The notes below the pieces were generated by a model. The model saw only the letters and a list, made by a program, of their open reading frames with translations. It was not told the origin of the DNA and did not search any database. A stretch of 64,000 nt of DNA from DATKYQ01 sp964640665 (lineage in GTDB: Bacteria > Myxococcota > B64-G9): NCBI GenBank assembly GCA_964640665.1, contig CAZXHT010000004.1, positions 62,001 through 126,000 on the forward strand, read 5' to 3'. The translations under genes and the position numbers were made by a program. Below are positions 55,592 to 64,000 of this stretch, piece after piece. Within the stretch, counting starts at the first letter, position 1. Every line of letters starts with the position of its first letter.

Positions 55592-58246
55592 ATGGATGCC
55601 AATCAAACAGAAATACGCCGCGAGAATTATCGTCCGCCGGAGTTTTTCATCGACCGGGTCGATCTGGACGTCAGCATCGAAGAGCAAGAAACAATTGTTT
55701 GCTCACGCTTGGCCGTGCACCGAAATCAACTCGCAGCCGGGCGAGCCGAGCGCATCGTCCTCGACGGTTGCTCGCTCGATCTTAGAAGCGTCAGATTGGA
55801 CGGGCGATTACTCGCCGCGGCGGAGTACGAAGTCGATTCCGAGTCGCTTGCGATCCCGGTCAGCGCGGATGCATTCAGCATCGAGATCGAGACAGTCATC
55901 AATCCCGGGCAGAACACTTCGCTCGAGGGAATTTACCGATCGGGCGACCTGATTTGCAGTCAGTCCGAACCGGAGGGATTCAGAAAGATAACCTATTACC
56001 TGGACCGGCCCGATGTGATGGCTCGCTTCACGACCAGGATCACAGCCGACCGGGAGCGCTATCCTGTCCTGCTCTCCAACGGCAACCTCGAAGAAAAGGG
56101 AGAGCTCGACGGCAACAGGCACTGGGTGCTGTGGAGTGATCCATTTCCAAAACCCAGCTACCTGTTCGCGCTGGTTGCCGGGGATCTGGCCCACATTGAG
56201 GGTAGCTTTACCCGCATGTCGGGACGCGAGGTGACAATCAGGGTGTATGTCGAACCGCGCAACGCCGACAAGTGCGCTCACGCCCTCGAGTCGATCCGCC
56301 GGGCCATGCGCTGGGACGAGCAGACCTTCGGGCGCGAGTATGACCTGGACGTCTTCATGGTGGTGGCGGTCGACGACTTCAACGCCGGGGCCATGGAGAA
56401 CAAGGGTTTGAACATCTTCAACTCCAAGTACGTGCTGGCGCGGCCCGAGACGGCAACCGACGACGACTTCGAGAACATCACCTCGGTGATCGGTCACGAG
56501 TACTTTCACAACTGGTCGGGCGACCGTGTTACCTGTCGCGACTGGTTCCAGCTGAGTCTCAAGGAGGGCTTCACGGTTTTTCGCGACCAGCTCTTCACGG
56601 CGGCGATGACCTCGCCGACGGTCAAGCGCATCCGGGACGTCAACATTTTACGCACACACCAGTTCCGTGAGGACGCCGGGCCGCTGGCTCATCCGGTGCG
56701 CCCGGAATCATATGTTAAGATCGACAACTTCTACACCCTGACGGTCTACAACAAGGGCGCCGAGGTTGTGCGCATGCTGCACACCATCCTGGGAGCCGAT
56801 GTCTTCAGGCGCGGGTGCGACCTGTATTTCGAGCGCCACGACGGCCAGGCGGTCACGGTGGAAAACTTCGTCAAGGCCATGGAGGACGTAAGCGCCCGCG
56901 ACCTCGCCCAGTTCAGGCACTGGTACGCTCAAGCGGGAACGCCGCTGGTCGAGATCGGTATACGTTACCTGGCGGACGAAAGACGCCTGGTCGTGCGTGC
57001 CGAACAGTCTTGCCCTCCCACGCCCGGGCAAGATCATAAAGAGCCCTACCATGTGCCCCTGGCGGTGGGACTCCTCGATCGACGGGGCCAGAGCCTGCCG
57101 CTGAGGCTGCAGGGCGAGCAGGCTCCGGCTGCAGAAGAAACCCGCCTGCTCGAACTGAAGCAGCCCGTCGAAGAGTTCGTCTTCGAGGATATTGCCGAAG
57201 AGCCGGTCCTTTCGGCGCTACGCGGGTTTTCGGCTCCCGTCAAGCTGAAGCTGGCTCGCAGCGACGAGGAACTGGCATTTCTGATGGCTAACGATCCCGA
57301 TCCGTTCAACCGCTGGGACGCGGCGCAGCTCCTGGCCACGAGGTTGATCGGGCGCATCATCGACGGGCAGGCGGATACTGACTTTGATTTGTTCATCAGG
57401 GCACACAGGCGCAACCTGGAAGACAGCGACCGGGACAGGCGTCTGCTGGCGCTGACTCTCGAGTTGCCCTCCGAGGCTTACCTGGCAGAGCAGCAAGAGG
57501 TCATCGATCCGGCGGCGATTCATGCAGCCCGCAGAAAGATCCTGCGTGAGTTGGCCTTGCAACTGGATAACGAATTCAACTCGCTCTACCTGGCAAACAG
57601 GGACAAAGGGCCTTACTCGGCTGACAGGGAATCGATCGGCAAGCGCAGGCTGGCCAACACCTGCCTGGGTTACCTGGCGGAGACAGACAAGCCGCGGGCG
57701 ATCTCGATCTGCCTCGACCAATTCCACTCCGCCGACAACATGACAGATGTCTTGGCGGCGCTTGTCTGCCTTGCAAACCACGAAGGTCCGGAGCGCGAGA
57801 CTTTGCTTGCGGAGTTTTATGAAAAGTGGCGCACAGACCCTCTGGTCGTCGACAAGTGGTTTATAATTCAGGCCACCTCGCGCCTGCCCGGAACTTTCGA
57901 ACGCGTGCTTGGGCTGGTGAGCCACCCGGCCTTCGACATCAAGAACCCCAACAAGGTGCGCGCGCTGATCGGCGCATTCTGCTCGTCCAACCCGGTGCGT
58001 TTCCACGATCCGGCCGGCCGTGGCTATGAGTTCTTGGTCGACAACGTGCTTACGATAGACGCATTCAATCCTCATATTGCCGCAAGGTTGCTTACGCCGC
58101 TTAGCGGATGGAAGAAATACGAACCGGGCCGCGCAGCCTTGATGAAGGCCGGACTCGAGCGCATCGCAGCCAAGAGTGGAATATCTGAAAACGTCCGCGA
58201 GATGGTCGGGCGCAGCCTCGAAGCTTTAGCGGGAGGAGACGCATGA
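55592..58246 (+). CDS. pepN: Aminopeptidase N (M1 family)
   Basis: A zinc aminopeptidase of 884 residues that removes N-terminal residues from peptides in the cytosol. The exopeptidase motif GAMEN is at ~266-270 and the zinc motif HEYFHNW begins at H302 (HExxH), with the downstream Glu in SLKEGFTVFRDQLF. The N terminus EIRRENYRPPEFFIDRVDLDVSI matches E. coli PepN (a Y-R-x-P-x-[YF] start), which decides the ATG at 55592 over the upstream ATGs 55511-55520. Overlaps the next gene by ATGA, so they are translated together. The C-terminal half is the long helical domain of the PepN type. Confidence 0.95.
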   Translation: MDANQTEIRRENYRPPEFFIDRVDLDVSIEEQETIVCSRLAVHRNQLAAGRAERIVLDGCSLDLRSVRLDGRLLAAAEYEVDSESLAIPVSADAFSIEIETVINPGQNTSLEGIYRSGDLICSQSEPEGFRKITYYLDRPDVMARFTTRITADRERYPVLLSNGNLEEKGELDGNRHWVLWSDPFPKPSYLFALVAGDLAHIEGSFTRMSGREVTIRVYVEPRNADKCAHALESIRRAMRWDEQTFGREYDLDVFMVVAVDDFNAGAMENKGLNIFNSKYVLARPETATDDDFENITSVIGHEYFHNWSGDRVTCRDWFQLSLKEGFTVFRDQLFTAAMTSPTVKRIRDVNILRTHQFREDAGPLAHPVRPESYVKIDNFYTLTVYNKGAEVVRMLHTILGADVFRRGCDLYFERHDGQAVTVENFVKAMEDVSARDLAQFRHWYAQAGTPLVEIGIRYLADERRLVVRAEQSCPPTPGQDHKEPYHVPLAVGLLDRRGQSLPLRLQGEQAPAAEETRLLELKQPVEEFVFEDIAEEPVLSALRGFSAPVKLKLARSDEELAFLMANDPDPFNRWDAAQLLATRLIGRIIDGQADTDFDLFIRAHRRNLEDSDRDRRLLALTLELPSEAYLAEQQEVIDPAAIHAARRKILRELALQLDNEFNSLYLANRDKGPYSADRESIGKRRLANTCLGYLAETDKPRAISICLDQFHSADNMTDVLAALVCLANHEGPERETLLAEFYEKWRTDPLVVDKWFIIQATSRLPGTFERVLGLVSHPAFDIKNPNKVRALIGAFCSSNPVRFHDPAGRGYEFLVDNVLTIDAFNPHIAARLLTPLSGWKKYEPGRAALMKAGLERIAAKSGISENVREMVGRSLEALAGGDA

Positions 58247-59979
58247 GAAATCCGATGACGATAGCCGGGCTGGCCGCACTATTATTTGCCGCCTGCGGCC
58301 CTGGGAACGGAGAAATGCTGTGTGACGAGGGCACCGGCCGCTGTAACGGGGACGTCATTGAAACCTGCTCGGGCGGCGCCTGGGCGGCCGGGCAGGACTG
58401 CGCCTTGCAGGGTAAGGTTTGCAAGGTACAAGGCGGATCCGCAAGTTGCGAAGGCAGCCCCCCCGAGTGCAGCCAGGGGCAATCCCGCTGCAGCGGCGAT
58501 CTGATCGAAAACTGCGCGAACGGCGCATGGGTCGCCGGGATCGACTGCGCCGCGAATGGCGAGATTTGCAAACAGGACCAGACCTCGGGCGAGGCGATCT
58601 GCCGTGAAGAAGTCATTCCATGCACTGACGGGACCACCCGCTGCCTGAACGACATCATCGAGACTTGCGCCGGAGGCATGTGGATAGGCGGCCGCGACTG
58701 CAGCCTCGAGGACAGGGTTTGCGAGCACGATCAGGTGAGCGCTGAGACAAACTGTGTCGTGCCGCCCTGTCCCGAAGGCGACCGGCGCTGCTCGGGCGAA
58801 GTATTGGAGATATGCACGGCGGGTGCCTGGGAGACCGAGAAGGACTGTACCGAGACTTCCCAGAACTGCGTGCAGGATCCCGACGGCCGACAGGCCGACT
58901 GCGCCGGCCTGCATTGGATTCACCTGGCGGTGCAGATAGACGATCCGGTCGTCGTCGGGACTTCGCTGCAGCTTCCGATCGACGGCCCCTCGTTCGGATA
59001 CGACCCGGCGACGGATCTGTTCGCGACCCGTTACGACCGAGATTTCAACGATCCGTCAAAGGCTTTCATCTGGACGCTGGACGGCGGCAGCGGATCACAT
59101 TACAAGACGAATCTCGGCGGTGATCCCTTTCCCCAGGGCGAGAACTTCTGTATGGGCGGGGAAGACTGGTGCCAGCTGATTAGCTTTGACAGCGCTTCGT
59201 CCGAATGGGTTTTCGTCGGCCCCTCGGCATCGTCTATCATGCGCGTGGATTCTTCCGGGACGGCCAGCCTGGCCACCACCTCGGGCGAGCGCCAGCCGGA
59301 TTCGTACATCGATCGCATACATCGTTTCGATTGGACTGGACGCAGGTTGTTGCTCTACGGTGCCACCGGTCCGATTTCTTTTTCGTCGAGTGTTTACAGC
59401 CTAGATCTCGACACGGGGGTCTGGAGCCGGGCCGTGACCGGCCTGCGCCAGGGAGACAACAACTGTCTGGCATACGTGGCCGAGACGGGCGTGCTCTACT
59501 CGTTCGGCGGGCGCGAGACCACCAACGGCGGCAACACGGTCAGTTTGTTGTCGACCTACGATGCCGTTGATCTATCGAACGGCGTGACCGTAACTTACGA
59601 CCTGCCGGCAGGCATGGGAGCTCGCCAGGGCATGAACTGCGCCTACGACGACTCGCACAAGCTGATCTTCGTCTACGGCGGTTCGGTGGTCAACGACCGT
59701 TTCGACGAGATCCAGAACGACTACCACAACGACCTGTGGGCGCTAGACACCGCGGACGGCTCCTGGAGCCAACTGATGCCCGACACTCAACCGGGAACCT
59801 TCAGCGATCCCGACCAGTACGGAGACCATCGTTTCACGGGCGACGAGAGCAAGCCAAACTTCGGCATGAACCGCGGGCATATGAAATACGACGCGCACAA
59901 TGACCGCCTGACAATAATGGGTGAGGTGCCCATCTTCACCCACGCCCAGGCCTACTTTCTGTACCTGGACGAGCTATAG
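58243..59979 (+). CDS. Cys-rich lipoprotein with kelch-type propeller
   Basis: A 578-residue lipoprotein (MTIAGLAALLFAAC; ATG overlaps the pepN stop). Residues ~25-225 hold four copies of a Cys-rich unit of the form GxxRCxGDxIExCxxGxWxxGxDCxxxxxxCxxD, for example GRCNGDVIETCSGGAWAAGQDC and TRCLNDIIETCAGGMWIGGRDC. From ~230 to the end is a beta-propeller with kelch-like blades (VYSLDLDTGVWSRAVTGL, DLWALDTADGSWSQLMPD). It is probably displayed on the surface. Coupling to a cytosolic aminopeptidase is unexpected and may be mere adjacency. Confidence 0.83.
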   Translation: MRNPMTIAGLAALLFAACGPGNGEMLCDEGTGRCNGDVIETCSGGAWAAGQDCALQGKVCKVQGGSASCEGSPPECSQGQSRCSGDLIENCANGAWVAGIDCAANGEICKQDQTSGEAICREEVIPCTDGTTRCLNDIIETCAGGMWIGGRDCSLEDRVCEHDQVSAETNCVVPPCPEGDRRCSGEVLEICTAGAWETEKDCTETSQNCVQDPDGRQADCAGLHWIHLAVQIDDPVVVGTSLQLPIDGPSFGYDPATDLFATRYDRDFNDPSKAFIWTLDGGSGSHYKTNLGGDPFPQGENFCMGGEDWCQLISFDSASSEWVFVGPSASSIMRVDSSGTASLATTSGERQPDSYIDRIHRFDWTGRRLLLYGATGPISFSSSVYSLDLDTGVWSRAVTGLRQGDNNCLAYVAETGVLYSFGGRETTNGGNTVSLLSTYDAVDLSNGVTVTYDLPAGMGARQGMNCAYDDSHKLIFVYGGSVVNDRFDEIQNDYHNDLWALDTADGSWSQLMPDTQPGTFSDPDQYGDHRFTGDESKPNFGMNRGHMKYDAHNDRLTIMGEVPIFTHAQAYFLYLDEL

Positions 59980-60009
59980 ATCCGCAGGGAGAAAGCACTC
60001 TTACGTGGT

Positions 60010-60038
60010 TTGACAAATTGTTCGTCTTACGATATGAT
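60010..60038 (+). promoter_or_regulatory. Strong sigma-70 promoter of the AbrB/VapC module
   Basis: TTGACA (60010-60015, perfect), exactly 17 bp, TATGAT (60033-60038, 5 of 6). TCTTAC/GTAAGA inverted arms at 60025-60030 and 60056-60061 flank the -10 and could be the antitoxin site. Confidence 0.75.
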
Positions 60039-60074
60039 GATCGAAGGTGTATTGGTAAGAAAGCGGAGGACGCC

Positions 60075-60284
60075 ATGGCCGAAGTTACCGTATCGTCTAA
60101 GTTCCAACTGGTCATTCCCCGTGAGGCGCGTGAGGAGATCGGGCTCAAAGTCGGGGAAAAGGTCATCGTCATCGTCAAGGATGGCATCATCAACCTCGTT
60201 CCCAAACGCCGGCTGGAGAATCTAAGGGGTTTTCTGAAGGGAATGAACCCTGGAGCGATTCGCGATGAGGGCGATCGCGTATGA
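60075..60284 (+). CDS. AbrB/MazE-fold antitoxin
   Basis: A 69-residue swapped-hairpin DNA-binding protein. MAEVTVSSKFQLVIPREAREEIGLKVGEKVIVIVKDG is the AbrB/SpoVT pattern (S-S-K-x-Q-x-x-I-P, L-K-x-G-E-K). The C-terminal part, RGFLKGMNPGAIRDEGDRV, is the usual toxin-binding tail. GGAGG lies 5 nt before the ATG at 60075. Its TGA overlaps the toxin start (ATGA), so expression is coupled. Autorepression is expected from the family. Confidence 0.88.
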   Translation: MAEVTVSSKFQLVIPREAREEIGLKVGEKVIVIVKDGIINLVPKRRLENLRGFLKGMNPGAIRDEGDRV

Positions 60285-60649
60285 TTGTCGTCGACTCCTG
60301 CGGCTGGATCGATTTCTTCATCGACGGCCCTCGTGCAGGCAGATACGCCAAGCACCTGAAGACGGGTGCCGACCTGATCGTGCCGATGGTGACCATCTAC
60401 GAGGTTTACAAGAAGATCAAGCGCGACTCGAGCGAGGAAAGCGCCCTCGTTGCCGTCGCACGCATGAAACAGGGCAATCTTGTGCCCCTCAACGAATCGA
60501 TCGCCCTACACGCCGCCGACCTCGGCCTCGCCCATGGCCTGCCCATGGCCGATGCCATCGTTTACGCCACCGCCCGCAGTGCCGGCGCCACCGTCGCCAC
60601 CCACGACTCGCATTTCAAAGGCCTGGAAGGAGTCAGCTTCGTGGATTGA
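60281..60649 (+). CDS. VapC-type PIN-domain toxin
   Basis: A 122-residue PIN ribonuclease. Metal-binding acids are in MIVVDSCGWIDFF (D5), TIYEVYKKIK (E) and HGLPMADAIVYATARSAGATVATHDSHF (D, D), complete for activity. With the AbrB-type antitoxin it forms a standard toxin-antitoxin pair. It is not closely alike in sequence to the PIN toxin at 42 kb, and the antitoxins are of different folds, so the two modules are not a recent duplication. Confidence 0.88.
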   Translation: MIVVDSCGWIDFFIDGPRAGRYAKHLKTGADLIVPMVTIYEVYKKIKRDSSEESALVAVARMKQGNLVPLNESIALHAADLGLAHGLPMADAIVYATARSAGATVATHDSHFKGLEGVSFVD

Positions 60650-60694
60650 TTCACTCAAGCTAAACCTTCAGGTTGATCCGCAGGCCCAACCCGT

Positions 60695-60709
60695 CCTGCC
60701 TCCGGCAGG
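60695..60709. repeat. Short hairpin CCTGCC/GGCAGG
   Basis: A perfect 6-bp stem (60695-60700, 60704-60709) with a 3-nt loop in the gap between the PIN toxin and the convergent channel gene. No T-run follows. It may be a short REP-like repeat. Confidence 0.4.
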
Positions 60710-60761
60710 TCTGCCACCCCCTTTAAGAGAGGCTTCTTGCTCGATTTCCCCGGATTTGGAT

Positions 60762-62708
60762 CTAGAGCTCGTCCTCGGCCAGCACCACGATGGTGTCGTG
60801 CTCTGCGATCTCGATCTCCCGGCTCTTTCTGATGTTGAGGGTGACGCCGAAGTTCTTATCGGGGCTGTAAGCTAATTCAGCCTTACGCACGCCCAGGCAG
60901 ATCTCATCCCTCTTCAACACCTGGCCGATCAGGTCGGCGAAAGTCAGCTTCCTTGGCAGTGATTCGAAGTACAGGGATGCCGGCTTGAGGTAGATCTCGC
61001 TGCCTTCCTCCTGGAAGATGTCGTCGTATAGCTCCTTGATGCGGGGTTCTTCGCTTAGCTGCGCGAAGATCATGGTGATCATCTTGTTGCTGATGATGAA
61101 GTCATCTACGTTGGTCTGGGTGATCAGCTCCTGGTTTTCCGAGTTGAGCACCTGGGTGATGATCTTGGTGTTGAGCTTGCGAACAGTGCTGTCTCTTAGG
61201 ATCTTCCTCAACAACAGGAGGATCATCAGGGTCTCCGAGTCGGTCCGTTCGGCCGAGGCATCACCTTCGCTCTGGGAGAGAATGATCACGTTGTCGTATC
61301 CGAAGGGCTTGATAGCCTGCAGGTCCGTAAAGGACATTGGGTTGCTGTCGATCAGATTGATTTGCAGGCCGGCGTTTTCCTTGAGCAGCTTTTGCACCTC
61401 GGCGATGATTGCCTCGGAAGGATGGTGCACTACAATGTCGACGGTGGAACCCATAAGTAAATAGTCGGCGTACTCGCTGACTACGATGTGGGCTATGCTG
61501 TGCCACCCAAGAATGAGTTCTTTTTCCTTGTGTTTTTCCAGACCGACATGGGTGTAGGGCAGGTCCCGGGGCCGGGCAACCGGTTGTCTGTTGAAATGGA
61601 TACTGGAATCGTCCTCGGCCAGTATCAGGATCTCGTCCCCATCCTCCATCAGCTCGTCCTTGTGCGGGCGCATCAACAACGAGCCGGAAGCCTTGCGGAC
61701 CCCAAGGGGCACCCCATCCGGAAAGTGGAAGATGGCATCGTAGAAGCGGATCCCGCCCCAGTCCGCCTGGTGGAAATAGAGCTCGCCTCCGTCGAAAGAC
61801 AGGATCTCGTTGTAGACCACCGCTAACCCGCTGGTGCGGGAAGTCTGAACCAGGATTTTTCCCAGGATGTCCCAGGTGTCCACGGTGGTGATCTGATCGG
61901 ATTCGAAAGTGCTGACCAGTTCCCGGTTGGCTTCCTGGAAAAGTTCGGCGACGATATTCAGCTTGTTCTTCCCCTCCTGACAGACGATTAAAGCCAGGAT
62001 GCTTTTAATGACCTTGGCATCCGAGATTTGCTTTTCTTCTTCAGACGCCCCCTGCCCGCAACCGGCCAGCACGATGGCTGATTTGGCCCGGGAGGCGCTG
62101 ACCTTTTTAAGGTTGGCTAGCTGTGAAGTGAATCCGCTTCGGGTAATCACCTTGGTGGTCAAGGTGTCCGAGATCAGGGTGTTGATCTCGTCGTCCATCT
62201 CGACCTTGTCCTTCTCGGCCAGAATCACGATGCCGGCTTTCTTTTCGCTCTCGTTGGCGATCACCAGCTCACGGATGATGTCGACGACTCGTTCGTTCCA
62301 TCCCAGGATTAAAGTCTGTCCGGTTTCCACAACCCGCGAGCGCCCCTTGCGAAACTCCCAAATGGTGCTCTCGAGCTGAGTGGTGATGAAGGCAATCAGC
62401 ATCGAGAAAATGACCACACCCAGGAGGCCGCCCACAATGGTGCTGAACTTGAGCCAGCCCGATGCCTCACTGTCCACGCCCATGTTGCCCGGGTCGGTCA
62501 TGGTCAGAAACACGTTCCAGACGTGCCCAAGCATGCTGTCGAAGGTGTCCGAACAGGGAAAGATAATCAAGATTGCCCAGCGCAATAAAATGACCGCGCC
62601 CATACTTATTATGAAAAGAACCAGCAGGCTGAGAAAGATCGACAACCCTCCCTTGGCCATGAAGTTCTCGAAGCGATAACTGAGCCTCTCACGAAAGCTG
62701 GAATTCAT
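60762..62708 (-). CDS. CASTOR/POLLUX-type RCK-gated ion channel
   Basis: A 648-residue membrane channel. Two transmembrane helices flank the pore (about 22-46 GLSIFLSLLVLFIISMGAVILL and ~90-115 TIVGGLLGVVIFSMLIAFITT), with the pore helix and filter-like NVFLTMTDPGNMG between. Plant CASTOR/POLLUX have a related D-x-G-N filter. After the pore come two RCK-type Rossmann domains (TLILGWNERVVDIIRELV near 140; ELILGWHSIAHIVVSEYADYL near 400) that gate in response to ions or nucleotides. Plant members are nuclear Ca2+/K+ channels; bacterial roles are little known. Ion selectivity is not clear from sequence. Confidence 0.85.
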   Translation of the reverse strand: MNSSFRERLSYRFENFMAKGGLSIFLSLLVLFIISMGAVILLRWAILIIFPCSDTFDSMLGHVWNVFLTMTDPGNMGVDSEASGWLKFSTIVGGLLGVVIFSMLIAFITTQLESTIWEFRKGRSRVVETGQTLILGWNERVVDIIRELVIANESEKKAGIVILAEKDKVEMDDEINTLISDTLTTKVITRSGFTSQLANLKKVSASRAKSAIVLAGCGQGASEEEKQISDAKVIKSILALIVCQEGKNKLNIVAELFQEANRELVSTFESDQITTVDTWDILGKILVQTSRTSGLAVVYNEILSFDGGELYFHQADWGGIRFYDAIFHFPDGVPLGVRKASGSLLMRPHKDELMEDGDEILILAEDDSSIHFNRQPVARPRDLPYTHVGLEKHKEKELILGWHSIAHIVVSEYADYLLMGSTVDIVVHHPSEAIIAEVQKLLKENAGLQINLIDSNPMSFTDLQAIKPFGYDNVIILSQSEGDASAERTDSETLMILLLLRKILRDSTVRKLNTKIITQVLNSENQELITQTNVDDFIISNKMITMIFAQLSEEPRIKELYDDIFQEEGSEIYLKPASLYFESLPRKLTFADLIGQVLKRDEICLGVRKAELAYSPDKNFGVTLNIRKSREIEIAEHDTIVVLAEDEL

Positions 62709-62744
62709 CTCAACTATTCTCCATGTCAGCAGCTGCGTTAGTTC

Positions 62745-63917
62745 TCACTTCTGACGGCTCCCGTTTTTTTTCTTGGGCTTACCCTTTTTCTTACCGTGTT
62801 TCCGTTTTTTCTTTTTTTTGGGTTTTCTTCCAATCTGCTTGAAGGTCTTTACCAGGTTCTTGATCGTCACCTTCCAGGCGGCCGGACTGCTGCCGATCGA
62901 GAGGGAAATAGGACGGGTTAGTTCCTCCGGCGCGACGATATACAGGCGGCTGGCTAGCTGAACCGCTTTTCCATCACGGCCAAGCGCCAACAAGACTATC
63001 GCATCCGCGCCGTAACTGTCGGCTATCGCACGTAGTTGCCTGCGCTCGGACCCGCCGAGTTCGTCCCTGGAAAGCGCCTCGTCGGCTAGATCCCCGACGT
63101 CGCGGTTTGAGAAAACCGTGAAAAGCACGGCGGAGATCGACTCGGGCGGAACTGTATCGGGCAAGTTCATGGTCCAGGTTGCGTGCCCGGCAAGCTCCAT
63201 GCGGATGAAGTGCATGCCCGGGAAGAGCTTGGCACCTGTCAGCGGGGTCGTGCCGCGTTTGACCCCGTCGATCACCACGCTTGCGCCCGGCGGTTCGGTG
63301 GTAAACGCGACCTGGTGCGGATTGCCGCTGGTGAGCTGACGTTTGGCCCGTTCGAAGGCATCCGCCTGGGCGGGCAGCGATTTGTAGCCCTCCAGTGATA
63401 GGTCGGGTCGAAAAGAGATTGCCTGGCGAAACTCGGCCTCTGCCTTTTCCAGGTCTTCCTGGGATACGTGTGCCAGGCCGGTGAGTATGAAGACGTCGAC
63501 CAAAGCGTCCTTGTCGAGCCAGACGCCGCAATAGGGCAGGTAGGTGTGCGCCTTACGCAGCAGATCGAAGGATCTGCCGAACTGCAGGCGCGCAATCGCG
63601 TCCTTGGCGTCCCGCAGCGTGTTTCTGAATGTTTGCACCGCCTCGCCCGAGACCGTATCGAGCGCTCCCCAAACGGCTCGTCCCAGACAACGCCCGAAGA
63701 GGACACTGACCTTGTAGCGCCGGCGAAGTTCATTTGCCGTGCTCGATAAAATGAGGTCCTGCTCGGCGGGAGAAAGATCCCTGACAGGCAACTGCAGTAC
63801 GGCCACGGTTTTGATCTTGCGTATCTTCTCGGCCGCCGGCCCGGGGGCGGGCGGACCGCCACAAGAGGCCGCCAGCAAAAAGCACAGTCCAAAAACCAGG
63901 GATCTCAGCGCCCTCAT
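62745..63917 (-). CDS. PEGA-domain lipoprotein with Lys-rich tail
   Basis: A 390-residue lipoprotein (MRALRSLVFGLCFLLAASC, lipobox AASC). A conserved-looking domain follows (KTVAVLQLPVRDLSPAEQDLI, typical of proteins with a FlgT/TolB-like N-domain). A helical segment includes LRDAKDAIARLQFGRSFDLLRKAHTYLPYCGVWLDKDALVDVFILTGLAHVSQ, a TPR-like pair. A PEGA domain (VAFTTEPPGASVVIDGVKRG) is central. The last ~26 residues are nearly all Lys, Arg and Gly. The gene lies near the window edge with a 7-6-7 palindrome upstream (63955-63974). Function unknown. Confidence 0.8.
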   Translation of the reverse strand: MRALRSLVFGLCFLLAASCGGPPAPGPAAEKIRKIKTVAVLQLPVRDLSPAEQDLILSSTANELRRRYKVSVLFGRCLGRAVWGALDTVSGEAVQTFRNTLRDAKDAIARLQFGRSFDLLRKAHTYLPYCGVWLDKDALVDVFILTGLAHVSQEDLEKAEAEFRQAISFRPDLSLEGYKSLPAQADAFERAKRQLTSGNPHQVAFTTEPPGASVVIDGVKRGTTPLTGAKLFPGMHFIRMELAGHATWTMNLPDTVPPESISAVLFTVFSNRDVGDLADEALSRDELGGSERRQLRAIADSYGADAIVLLALGRDGKAVQLASRLYIVAPEELTRPISLSIGSSPAAWKVTIKNLVKTFKQIGRKPKKKKKRKHGKKKGKPKKKNGSRQK

Positions 63918-63954
63918 TTTTCGCCTCCGTCGCTTTTGCTTGATGATAGCACGT

Positions 63955-63974
63955 CATTCACCTCCAAGTGAATG
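63955..63974. promoter_or_regulatory. Palindrome upstream of the PEGA lipoprotein gene
   Basis: CATTCAC (63955-63961) and GTGAATG (63968-63974) are perfect reverse complements around 6 bp, about 40-55 bp before the lipoprotein start at 63917, a usual operator distance. The regulator is unknown. Confidence 0.4.
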
Positions 63975-64000
63975 TGATCCTGGTGGCTTGGGCTGTTGTC

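Overview
The window is GC-rich, gene-dense bacterial chromosome with no rRNA, tRNA, CRISPR or phage genes. Several traits together suggest a Myxococcota-like or other former-deltaproteobacterial Gram-negative lineage: many lipoproteins with Myxococcus-type cysteine-rich and MopE-like Asp-rich repeats joined to beta-propellers, PEGA-domain lipoproteins, two sigma-54 activators (one with an FHA sensor), and a sphingosine-1-phosphate-lyase-like and a ceramidase-like enzyme. This placement is inferred from domain style; no marker phylogeny was possible.

Layout. 0-3.4 kb: the 3' part of a PpiC-like protein, a SpoIID-family protein, a CPBP protease and a zinc ribbon. 3.3-3.8 kb: a non-coding stretch with a 21-bp palindrome, hairpins and a plus-strand intrinsic terminator (candidate small RNA). 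3.8-8.8 kb: housekeeping genes rpmB, a CrtI-like oxidoreductase, purM, a helical hypothetical and clpX. 8.8-17.4 kb: an ASH-repeat lipoprotein, a flavoprotein/RlmN-like radical SAM pair, a YhaO/YhaN (Mre11/Rad50-like) pair with membrane segments in the ATPase, and an RRM protein. 17.6-25.8 kb: an M16 peptidase, a duplicated-domain lipoprotein with a consensus sigma-54 promoter divergent from a GAF sigma-54 activator, a LytM plus L,D-transpeptidase fusion, a 94-bp palindromic element that forms the end of a neighbouring gene, and a deleted transporter pseudogene. 25.8-29.3 kb: a hypothetical, an FGGY kinase and a S1P-lyase-like PLP enzyme. 29.4-42.4 kb: very large surface lipoproteins, a TPR protein, trmH and a FitA/VapC-type module.

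42.4-64 kb holds a three-gene minus-strand group (MBL hydrolase, M13 peptidase, membrane-DUF362-ferredoxin fusion), a GIY-YIG protein, a PEGA lipoprotein and an outer-membrane-type protein, an FHA sigma-54 activator, a 40-codon remnant of a HdrA/QmoA-type flavoprotein, a CBS protein, an OB-like protein with a ceramidase-like enzyme, pepN with a kelch-type lipoprotein, an AbrB/VapC module, a CASTOR/POLLUX-type channel and a second PEGA lipoprotein.

The best candidates for something undescribed are: the flavoprotein without a redox CxxC motif coupled by ATGA overlap to a shortened RlmN-like enzyme (10.4-12.3 kb); the divergent sigma-54 activator/lipoprotein unit with a consensus -24/-12 element (20.7-23.3 kb); the membrane-anchored Rad50-like ATPase with an extra C-terminal domain; and the structured intergenic RNA candidate at 3.6-3.8 kb. 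All function calls are from motif reading by eye, without database searches.
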